DNA from: Methanobacteriota archaeon
GTDB lineage: Archaea > Thermoplasmatota > Poseidoniia > Poseidoniales > Thalassarchaeaceae
DNA: 11,451 bases
Reading direction: 5' to 3'
Assembly (NCBI GenBank): GCA_002714745.1
Contig: PAYF01000008.1
Span: 50,301-61,751 of the forward strand
Shown: positions 1 through 6,012 of the stretch, one piece after another
How positions within the stretch are numbered: position 1 is the stretch's first letter
Layout: the number at the start of each line of letters is the position of its first letter
Made by a program: the position numbers and the translations under genes
The notes under the pieces: generated by a model
Told to the model about the DNA's origin: nothing
The model's database searches: none
The model's input: only the letters and a program-made list of their open reading frames with translations

Positions 1-437
1 GAAATAGTCCAACTAACATGCAGAACACTATCCTGTAAATTTGCAACAGTGTTGAACTCAATCGGTAAATCAGACGGTGGGTCTTCGCACAAATCGATTA
101 ATGCCCCCATTCCAACTGTCATATTCAATACAACAATCATTAGCCCGACAATCCCAGTGAAAAGTGGAATTCTTGAACTTCCAGACTTAGCTGGTGATTC
201 AGATTTTTCCTGCTCTTGTGGTACTTCTGGGATCTCAACTTCTAGGTTATTTCCATTAGAATAATCTGGCTCTTCGTAGTTGACTGTTGCTACCACTGGA
301 GCAGCTATACCCATTTCATCTAGAGCCTCTCTGCCATATATTCGTTCAGCGAGAGAATAGAGTTCCGGATCCCCCTCTAATTCAGATGGATCAACCGTCC
401 CGTCCAGCAGACCCTTTACCCTCTCACTGTCACTCAC
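1..437 (-). CDS. Hypothetical single-pass membrane protein (C-terminus cut by window edge)
   Basis: I do not recognise this protein. An open frame of at least 145 codons runs on the minus strand from a GTG at 437-435 off the left edge. An in-frame TGA at 455-453 and the lack of any ATG before codon 42 make this GTG the best start. Residues 1-88 are hydrophilic and acidic (many Asp, Glu, Pro), with a low-complexity Glu/Pro/Gln/Ser stretch around 66-86. A hydrophobic segment at about 90-114 (GIVGLMIVVLN and onward) is a single predicted membrane helix. The part after it (EDPPSDLPIEFNT) begins what may be an extracytoplasmic domain. It lies 57 bases downstream of the transketolase C-subunit gene on the same strand, so co-transcription is possible but functional linkage is not shown. 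Confidence 0.65.
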   Translation of the reverse strand, partial: MSDSERVKGLLDGTVDPSELEGDPELYSLAERIYGREALDEMGIAAPVVATVNYEEPDYSNGNNLEVEIPEVPQEQEKSESPAKSGSSRIPLFTGIVGLMIVVLNMTVGMGALIDLCEDPPSDLPIEFNTVANLQDSVLHVSWTI

Positions 438-494
438 GGTACGGTGCCAATGTCAATCATTCATGAATCAAACGCTACTATTTCATTAGCAACG

Positions 495-1442
495 CTATTT
501 CCTTGAGATCGATCTATGAGCGGCTGCAACGATATCATTAGATGTTAGTCCCATGGCCTGCATCAATTCTGAGGAAGATCCACTCTGTCCGAATTTGTCA
601 GCAACTCCTACCATTTCTAGTGGTGCTGAGGCAGTAGTAGAAAGGTACTCAGCTACAGCCCCACCAAGGCCGGCGATTACGGAATGATCCTCGGCTGTAA
701 CTAGGCATCCACAATTATTGATGCATGCATCAATTAATTCAGTATCGAGTGGTTTGAGGGTGTGCATATCGACCACAGATGCACTAATTCCTTCCGATGA
801 CAGAGTCTTAGCAGCAGAAATCGCTTCGTTCACCATAACTCCGCATGCGATAATGCAAACATCGCTACCTTCCATTATCAAAGAACCCTTTCCGATAGTG
901 AGCCCAGTAACAGAATTATTGTTGTATATTCTAGGGGTCTTGTTCCTTGCTGTCCTCATGTATGAGGGTCCGGAATAATCTAGCAATTGTACAGTCAATT
1001 CTTCAGCAGACAAATCATCAGATGGATGGATTACCGTCATACCGGGAATAGTCCTATAGATAGCTAAATCTTCAATGGACTGAGCGCTGCTACCATCTGT
1101 TCCTGTGTGAATGCCACCATGACTGCCGCATATGTGCACCGTCAATTCAGGTCTAGCAATTCCATTTCTGACTTGCTCAAATGCACGCTCGGTGAAAATT
1201 GCGAATGTGCTGGCGAATGGTATTTTTCCAGAAGACGCCATTCCAGCGGCGACCAGCATCATATTCTGCTCTGCAATCCCCATAGAGAATGTTCGAGATG
1301 GGTATTTTGATCTGAAATGGCAAGACTTGGTAGACTTGCCAAGATCTGCTTCTAAGACCACTACTCTAGGGTCAGAAGCCAGCCTGAGTAGGCCGTTTCC
1401 ATAACCATCACGCGATGCACCACCTGAGGATGGAGCACTCAT
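495..1442 (-). CDS. Transketolase, C-terminal (pyrimidine-binding) subunit
   Basis: This is the second half of a split transketolase, which with the N-subunit transfers two-carbon ketol units between sugar phosphates using thiamine diphosphate and acts in the cytoplasm. The protein has 315 residues, normal for the separate archaeal/bacterial C-subunit. The pyrimidine-binding domain shows MGIAEQNM, in which Glu58 is the conserved cofactor-activating glutamate, and then a glycine-rich SHGGIHTGTDG segment like the family's substrate-site loop. The C-terminal third (VVDMHTLKPLD, then TAEDHSVIAGLGGAVAE) matches the transketolase C domain. Its ATG (1442-1440) overlaps the stop of the N-subunit by four bases (ATGA), typical of translational coupling and 1:1 production. 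A 1-deoxyxylulose-5-phosphate synthase origin is less likely because the protein is split in the transketolase manner. Confidence 0.93.
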   Translation of the reverse strand: MSAPSSGGASRDGYGNGLLRLASDPRVVVLEADLGKSTKSCHFRSKYPSRTFSMGIAEQNMMLVAAGMASSGKIPFASTFAIFTERAFEQVRNGIARPELTVHICGSHGGIHTGTDGSSAQSIEDLAIYRTIPGMTVIHPSDDLSAEELTVQLLDYSGPSYMRTARNKTPRIYNNNSVTGLTIGKGSLIMEGSDVCIIACGVMVNEAISAAKTLSSEGISASVVDMHTLKPLDTELIDACINNCGCLVTAEDHSVIAGLGGAVAEYLSTTASAPLEMVGVADKFGQSGSSSELMQAMGLTSNDIVAAAHRSISRK

Positions 1443-2302
1443 GACAATTCCTCCAGTGCCTGTTTGAGTTCATCATCATCTGGAGCCTTGCCGTGAAATG
1501 AGGGGTTATCTTCCATGAATGATACTCCTTTGCCCTTGACGGTATTGGCAACGATTGCAGCCGGCCCTGAATTATGAGAACTCGCCCACTTCAGTGCATC
1601 TGTCAATTCATTCATGGAATGCCCATCAATCTCTTTGACTGTCCACCCGAAGGAAGCTAATTTTGCCGATACATCTCCGACTTCCATCTGTAGATGGACG
1701 AAATCATCATTCTGAATTCTATTCCTATCCACGATAACTTTCAGATTACCAATTGAATGGAAGTCTGCAGCCATAAAAGCCTCCCATACCTCACCTTCCT
1801 GTATTTCACCGTCACCCAACATGACCCATACGTTTCTTGAGCTTCCATCCATCCTGGCTGCTAGAGCACAACCTAGTCCGAACGACAGCCCCATTCCTAG
1901 ACTACCTGCAGAGAAGTCAACTCCATCAGTCCATTTCATGTCTACATGACCCTGACAAACAGATCCAAATTCCCTAAATGACATCATATCTTCTTCGCTG
2001 ATATATCCGATTTCGTGTAGAATCGAATATACAGCAGGACTAGCATGCCCCTTACTCATGATGAATCTGTCTCTATCTGGCCAATCAGGATTATCTGGGT
2101 CAACTCTCATTTGTGTTCCATAAAGGCCGCATAAAAGGTCAATTGATGACAACGATCCTCCCGGGTGGCCCGAATTCGCTGCGTGGGTCATCTTGACAAT
2201 ATTGACTCGACATCTACGAGCCATGTCTTTGAGTGCTTGATCATCGAGCCCCATCCCCCCAGTGCGCATGCTATGTTGTAAACTGGGAGTTTGGCTATTC
2301 AT
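1439..2302 (-). CDS. Transketolase, N-terminal (thiamine diphosphate-binding) subunit
   Basis: This subunit carries the diphosphate-binding domain of the split transketolase. With the start at ATG 2302-2300 the protein has 287 residues. It contains HAANSGHPGGSLS (about 40-52), SKGHASPA (about 83-90) and the cofactor motif starting at GDGEIQEGE (163-171) and ending at Asn194 (VDRNRIQND), with the usual spacing of about 30 residues. The frame stays open upstream to a TTG at 2389, but those 29 residues look non-conserved and would fill the whole gap to the divergent mqnE gene, so I prefer 2302. ATG codons at 2269 or 2254 are alternatives, since family similarity begins near LDDQALKDMARR. It is the first gene of the minus-strand set and is coupled to the C-subunit by overlap. 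Likely roles are non-oxidative pentose phosphate interconversion and supply of erythrose 4-phosphate for aromatics. Confidence 0.93.
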   Translation of the reverse strand: MNSQTPSLQHSMRTGGMGLDDQALKDMARRCRVNIVKMTHAANSGHPGGSLSSIDLLCGLYGTQMRVDPDNPDWPDRDRFIMSKGHASPAVYSILHEIGYISEEDMMSFREFGSVCQGHVDMKWTDGVDFSAGSLGMGLSFGLGCALAARMDGSSRNVWVMLGDGEIQEGEVWEAFMAADFHSIGNLKVIVDRNRIQNDDFVHLQMEVGDVSAKLASFGWTVKEIDGHSMNELTDALKWASSHNSGPAAIVANTVKGKGVSFMEDNPSFHGKAPDDDELKQALEELS

Positions 2303-2388
2303 GGTTTGGGGCGCGTAAACAGTTCCAAAGTACCTGATAGTCGGGTTCAAATCGCATGACTCGCTCCATTTGACCGGGTGTTTAACCA

Positions 2389-3570
2389 ATGAGTGTTATA
2401 GCACGATGGCAACAGCGTCTAGCATCGCTTGAAGTTCCCTTGGCTGTATCTAGCAATACCTTGCTGTCTAGTTGTTTAACCAATTTAATCGACAAAGGTA
2501 GATTATCTGAAGAGGAAGGAATGGAGCTGATGAATGAACCCTCGCTAATTGGAGTGAGCTCATTAGCTGACATGGTCAAAAGGTCACGTTTTGAAGACAA
2601 GGTGTTTTACAATCGTAATCTCCACGTTAATACAACCAACATCTGCGTTCTAGCATGCAGGTTCTGCGCATTCCGTAAAGGCCCTAGGCACAAAGATGCG
2701 TACGAATTGTCTCCTGATCAGTTTGTAGACAGAATAGCTCCTTTAGCATCAGATATTGATGAAGTTCATTCGGTCGGGGGTTTGCATCCGGATTGGGATG
2801 TTGACGAGTATGCAGATATATTTTCTACCATCAAAGGCAAATTTCCTTGGATTCATATTAAGGCATTAACTGCCATTGAGATTATTCACATATCCAAGCG
2901 TTCAGGGATTACAATTCTGCAGACACTGCACAGACTAAAAGATGCAGGATTAGATTCTATACCCGGTGGGGGTGCTGAGATTCTAGTCGACTCCGTTAGA
3001 GATAAAATCTGCCGAGGTAAGGAATCATCTGACGAATATTTGGAAGTGCATTCATTAGCACACAGACTAGACATTCCTACCAATTGCACGATGCTATTCG
3101 GTACTGTAGAGTCCATTTCCGATCGAATCACTCATCTAATCAGATTGAGGGACCAACAAGATTCATCTCGCGGTTTCCAATGCTTTGTACCATATCCATT
3201 TTTACAAGATCATTCTCGATTACCCGATGCACAGTTGGCTACATCTAGTGAGGTCATCAGGATGATTGCGGTGTCTAGGTTGATGCTAGATAACATCCCT
3301 CATATCAAGGCCTACAGAATGAATCTTGGTGACCATCTTTCCTCTATCTGTCTGAATGCCGGTGCTGATGATATTGATGGTACTGTGGGCCATGAGGAAA
3401 TAATGCACGATGCTGGAAGTACCACGAGACTAGACACACCTGAGAGCGCTCTAATCAGACTGATCACGTCATCGGGTTCTAAACCAATTAGAAGAAATTC
3501 TACTTATGATCAATATTCTGAAATCGAATTGAATGATTCCGGATTTATTCTTCCAATAGTCAGCGGGTGA
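2389..3570 (+). CDS. mqnE: Aminofutalosine synthase (radical SAM), futalosine menaquinone pathway
   Basis: MqnE is a radical SAM enzyme that joins S-adenosylmethionine to 3-[(1-carboxyvinyl)oxy]benzoate to give 6-amino-6-deoxyfutalosine. The 393-residue length fits. The iron-sulfur motif CxxxCxxC is at Cys86, Cys90 and Cys93 (CVLACRFC). Family signatures follow: HIKALTAIEI (156-165), IPGGGAEIL (191-199), and a C-terminal block MIAVSRLMLDNIPHIKAY (292-309) with GADDIDGTV (325-333). HIKALTAIEI and the IPHIKAY/GADDIDGTV block favour MqnE over its relatives MqnC and CofH. The chosen ATG is preceded by GGGTG at 2376-2380, eight bases away, a plausible ribosome-binding site. It is divergent from the transketolase genes and is followed four bases later by mqnA. 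The last 40 or so residues look variable. Confidence 0.9.
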   Translation: MSVIARWQQRLASLEVPLAVSSNTLLSSCLTNLIDKGRLSEEEGMELMNEPSLIGVSSLADMVKRSRFEDKVFYNRNLHVNTTNICVLACRFCAFRKGPRHKDAYELSPDQFVDRIAPLASDIDEVHSVGGLHPDWDVDEYADIFSTIKGKFPWIHIKALTAIEIIHISKRSGITILQTLHRLKDAGLDSIPGGGAEILVDSVRDKICRGKESSDEYLEVHSLAHRLDIPTNCTMLFGTVESISDRITHLIRLRDQQDSSRGFQCFVPYPFLQDHSRLPDAQLATSSEVIRMIAVSRLMLDNIPHIKAYRMNLGDHLSSICLNAGADDIDGTVGHEEIMHDAGSTTRLDTPESALIRLITSSGSKPIRRNSTYDQYSEIELNDSGFILPIVSG

Positions 3571-3574
3571 ATAT

Positions 3575-4372
3575 ATGACTTGGACTGAAGTACTTGGACG
3601 CGTATCATTTTGTAACTGCGATCCTGTTTTCGAAGGAATATCAGATAGCTGGAAAGTATTCTCTGCACCTCCTTCATGGTTATGCGGCCATGTCATCAGG
3701 AGAGATTGTGTTACTGCCCCTGTTCCTACTGCCGATTACGCACGTTTCATGGATGAATTAGTATTGTTACCAGACCTTGCTATATCTGGCAGAGGTAGTG
3801 CAGGCTCAGTTCTTATTTTTGGAAACAGGCCATTGGATTCAATGCGCGATATAGCCGTCCCAACAGACTCTTCGACATCTAGAAAATTGCTTGATTGGAT
3901 ATTGAATGAAAATAATTTGGACCCCAGAAGAGTCGAAATGGCACCCGATTTAGGACAGATGTTATCTGAGTGTGATGGTGCTCTCATCATAGGTGATAGA
4001 GCATTAATAGAATCGAAGAATAATCCCAATCAAGTAGTGATGGATTTAGGATCTGAATGGACACGGATTACTGGATTTCCTATGGTTTTTGGAGTATTTG
4101 CTGCTCGTAAGGATACTGATCATTCACACCTTAGGAGTGCGCATCAGGATATGATGGGCCAATTGGATAAGTTCGAAAGAGACATGGTATGGAGGAATAT
4201 TGTCATTCAAGGCGCATCATCGGATACTGGTATTTCAGAGACCAGATTAGACAATTATTTCACTAAAGAAGTATGTAACCGATTGGACTCTGATGCTGAG
4301 CGCGGGCTAGATTTGTTCCTAAATCTGGTATGTGGAATCAATGGAGGAGCTGAATGGGCAAATGTAGACTAA
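3575..4372 (+). CDS. mqnA: Chorismate dehydratase, futalosine menaquinone pathway
   Basis: MqnA removes water from chorismate to make 3-[(1-carboxyvinyl)oxy]benzoate, the substrate of MqnE, so the two adjacent genes encode consecutive steps. The protein has 265 residues, close to the family norm. It opens with GRVSFCNCDPVF (8-19), equivalent to the usual GRVSYLNTxPL segment. It then has an APPSWL stretch (31-36), SGRGSAGSVLIFG (71-83), LIIGDRAL (137-144) and GFPMVFGVFAARKD (167-180), which are recognisable MqnA blocks of a periplasmic-binding-protein-like fold. There is no signal peptide, so it should be cytoplasmic. The start follows the mqnE stop by four bases, and the GGTGA that overlaps that stop (3566-3570) may serve as its ribosome-binding site. 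Its TAA overlaps the stop of the convergent HEAT-repeat gene by four bases. The C-terminal 85 residues are less conserved. Confidence 0.88.
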   Translation: MTWTEVLGRVSFCNCDPVFEGISDSWKVFSAPPSWLCGHVIRRDCVTAPVPTADYARFMDELVLLPDLAISGRGSAGSVLIFGNRPLDSMRDIAVPTDSSTSRKLLDWILNENNLDPRRVEMAPDLGQMLSECDGALIIGDRALIESKNNPNQVVMDLGSEWTRITGFPMVFGVFAARKDTDHSHLRSAHQDMMGQLDKFERDMVWRNIVIQGASSDTGISETRLDNYFTKEVCNRLDSDAERGLDLFLNLVCGINGGAEWANVD

Positions 4373-4845
4373 TTGTCGTAATTCAACCTCTTACTTTCAA
4401 CCCATTCAAGCAAATCAATTGCGACTTCGCATGACTCAGATATAACAGGTTCAGGATCATCTCGATATAACATCAGAGTATCAATAGCTGCTCTGTCACC
4501 AATGGCACCCAGTGCTTCAGCTGCTTCGTGTCTTACCATGAGATCCTCATCATGATCACTCAATCGTTCAACTAAACAAGATACTGCATATGAATCCTGC
4601 ATTTGTCCCATTACATATGCGATTTCATGCTTGAGCAAGGCCGAATCTGAAGAGAATGCAGCTGCAAGGGCATCAAGTGCTTCTGGACCACCAACATTCC
4701 TCAATGCGAATAATGCACGCATTCGCATGAACATTCGTTCCTCTTCATTGCAAATTATCTCTCTCCACTCAGATACACGTCCATTACTAGATGCTGGTGC
4801 CGGATCTACCGAGCCGAATTCACTAACTTCAGGTTTTTCAGTCAT
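4369..4845 (-). CDS. HEAT-repeat protein resembling one half of deoxyhypusine hydroxylase (probable di-iron enzyme)
   Basis: The protein has 158 residues: a polar, probably disordered start (1-25), then about four HEAT-type helical repeats. Two His-Glu motifs sit in LLKHEIAYVMGQMQD (H73-E74) and MVRHEAAEALGAIGD (H106-E107). Known eukaryotic deoxyhypusine hydroxylase (DOHH) has two such motifs in each of two halves, at 56/57, 89/90, 207/208 and 240/241 in the human protein. The spacing of 33 is identical here. Further agreement as I recall the family: a RALFALRNVGG stretch before the first motif, and DPEPVISESCEVAIDLLEW after the second. DOHH hydroxylates deoxyhypusine on eIF5A. Here one gene supplies half the ligands, so a homodimer is inferred. 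It starts three bases after the mqnD stop and has GGTGAG just upstream, so it is co-transcribed with mqnD. Alternatives: another HE-type HEAT protein (phycobilisome-lyase-like), or a di-iron enzyme of quinone metabolism. Confidence 0.72.
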   Translation of the reverse strand: MTEKPEVSEFGSVDPAPASSNGRVSEWREIICNEEERMFMRMRALFALRNVGGPEALDALAAAFSSDSALLKHEIAYVMGQMQDSYAVSCLVERLSDHDEDLMVRHEAAEALGAIGDRAAIDTLMLYRDDPEPVISESCEVAIDLLEWVESKRLNYDN

Positions 4846-4848
4846 ATA

Positions 4849-5691
4849 TTACTCACCAATGAATCTCATAGAATTGACATTGAACGATTCATCTACCAAT
4901 CCTATCTCTTGCCCTTCCTTCAGGAATCTTCGTACTGCTTCCCTGCCATCAGGGCCATAATCAATTGTCCTAGGATTGACGTACATTCGTACAAATTTAC
5001 GATTTGTATCATCATCAATGCCTCGTCCCCATTGCTTGGCAAAATCGAGTGCTGAATCGGGATTCTCTAATGCATACTCAATACTTCTCCTAATATCATT
5101 AGCAATACTGATGCAGATTTCATCTCCCAAATCCTTACGAACAATGTTGCCACCTAGTGGGAGGGGTAGACCATCAGTCCTATCATGCCACCATTTTCCT
5201 AAGTCTAAAATATTGAACATTCCATAATCTGGCCATGTTAGTTGTCCTTCGTGGATTATAACTCCAAATGTATACTCACCACGCTGTATACCAGGTATAA
5301 TTTCATCAAATGGGACTACGACAGTTTCTATATCACCCAGTGCAAGTCGAAGTGCTAGGTAAGCACTTGTACCTAAGCCGGGAATAGCTATTACTGATTC
5401 TGCCGCTTCATGAATGTTCGAATCCTTGTTTGAAATTAGAATTGGCCCGTAACCTTCACCCATAGATGCCCCACAATTGGTCAATTCATAGTGATGAGAG
5501 ATCTTAGGGAATGAATGAATACTAACCGCGGAAACTTCGAACTCTCCGTGCATTGATTTCTGATTCAGAGTCTCTATGTCCAATAGCCTATGTTCGTAAC
5601 TCCTATCTTCAGTATCAATCAGTCCATTTGTCATTGCATGAAACATGAATGCATCATCGGGGTCAGGAGAGTGGCCAATACGAATAAGCAT
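4849..5691 (-). CDS. mqnD: 1,4-dihydroxy-6-naphthoate synthase, futalosine menaquinone pathway
   Basis: MqnD converts cyclic dehypoxanthinylfutalosine to 1,4-dihydroxy-6-naphthoate, the ring precursor of menaquinone. With the start at ATG 5691-5689 the protein has 280 residues, as expected, and begins with the family's usual opening IRIGHSPDPDDAFMFHAM. Further marks are SAVSIHSFP (54-62), GEGYGPILIS (79-88), IPGLGTSAYLALRLAL (103-118) and IIHEGQLT (145-152). His147 in the last matches the proposed catalytic histidine of the family. The frame is open up to 5910, but those 73 extra residues are unlike MqnD and overlap a plus-strand gene at 5784, so I reject them. It heads a minus-strand pair with the DOHH-like gene. 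A TATA-like TTTAGTA lies about 25-30 bases upstream of the start. MqnD and MqnA are distant paralogues, but the SPDPDD opening is MqnD-specific. Confidence 0.9.
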   Translation of the reverse strand: MLIRIGHSPDPDDAFMFHAMTNGLIDTEDRSYEHRLLDIETLNQKSMHGEFEVSAVSIHSFPKISHHYELTNCGASMGEGYGPILISNKDSNIHEAAESVIAIPGLGTSAYLALRLALGDIETVVVPFDEIIPGIQRGEYTFGVIIHEGQLTWPDYGMFNILDLGKWWHDRTDGLPLPLGGNIVRKDLGDEICISIANDIRRSIEYALENPDSALDFAKQWGRGIDDDTNRKFVRMYVNPRTIDYGPDGREAVRRFLKEGQEIGLVDESFNVNSMRFIGE

Positions 5692-5714
5692 ACATGTCAG
5701 TCGTGAAATTGCTA

Positions 5715-5722
5715 CTACTAAA
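5715..5722 (-). promoter_or_regulatory. Candidate TATA-like element for the mqnD-DOHH-like operon
   Basis: On the minus strand the sequence TTTAGTAG lies about 24-31 bases upstream of the mqnD ATG (5691). The position fits an archaeal TATA element for a nearly leaderless mRNA, but the match is weak. The 92-base gap 5692-5783 must hold divergent promoters for mqnD and for the small plus-strand gene at 5784. Confidence 0.22.
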
Positions 5723-5783
5723 CGACTACTGGACATACACTTCGTGAAGTAAGAGTCAATAGCAATGTTCCTGTGGACAAAAT

Positions 5784-5978
5784 ATGCCCGATCCATCAAA
5801 GCTATCCACAGCAACAGGACAACTTGGTCCTGTTTGCTCACATACTGGTAGAGCCATGACATTCGCAGAAGCGATTGTTCTTGATGACAAATTTGTATGT
5901 TGGGAGGCATACATTGAGTTGACAGGTGCTGAACCTTCTACGGACGGACGTGAGATCGTGAATCTTGATTTGGATTAG
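5784..5978 (+). CDS. Small conserved-looking protein of unknown function, possible zinc site
   Basis: I do not recognise this 64-residue protein. It is probably real: it has an ATG start, it fills the otherwise empty stretch before priS on the same strand, and its composition looks protein-like. It has a short polar N-terminus, a core with Cys18 and His20 (GPVCSHTGRAMTF) and Cys39 (DKFVCWEAYIELTG), and an acidic tail ending NLDLD. The C-x-H ... C arrangement with an intervening TGR turn recalls a small zinc-ribbon or treble-clef fragment, but a fourth ligand is not evident. The stop at 5976-5978 lies 34 bases before the preferred priS ATG, or overlaps the alternative TTG start at 5965, so co-transcription with priS is likely. 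No function is assigned. Confidence 0.5.
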   Translation: MPDPSKLSTATGQLGPVCSHTGRAMTFAEAIVLDDKFVCWEAYIELTGAEPSTDGREIVNLDLD

Positions 5979-6012
5979 CCAAGTTCATTTGCCTGAACTC
6001 TCCAATCACATC

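Noticed and set aside
459..468. Perfect 10-base palindrome ATTCATGAAT in the gap upstream of the membrane protein at 437
   Set aside because: About eleven such palindromes are expected by chance in a window this size, and there is no second copy to suggest an operator.
2341..2360. GGGTTCAAATC looks like a tRNA T-loop in the gap between the transketolase and mqnE genes
   Set aside because: The five bases on each side of the loop do not pair (TCGGG against CGCAT), and no acceptor, D or anticodon arm can be drawn around it.
2303..2389. TTG-initiated 29-residue extension of the transketolase N-subunit
   Set aside because: It would abut the divergent mqnE start and leave no room for a promoter, and the residues precede the conserved family start.
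5742..5753. Inverted repeat ACTTC-GT-GAAGT in the mqnD upstream gap
   Set aside because: The arms are only five bases with a two-base centre, there is no T-tract, and it occurs once. It is too weak to call an operator or hairpin.
5692..5910. Upstream extension of mqnD by 73 codons
   Set aside because: The extra residues lack similarity to MqnD, which normally starts at the IRIGHSPDPDD block. The stretch also overlaps the promoter gap and the plus-strand gene at 5784.
5965..6012. TTG start for priS adding 16 residues
   Set aside because: The added residues overlap the upstream small gene, have no Shine-Dalgarno support and look non-conserved. ATG 6013 gives a normal PriS start.
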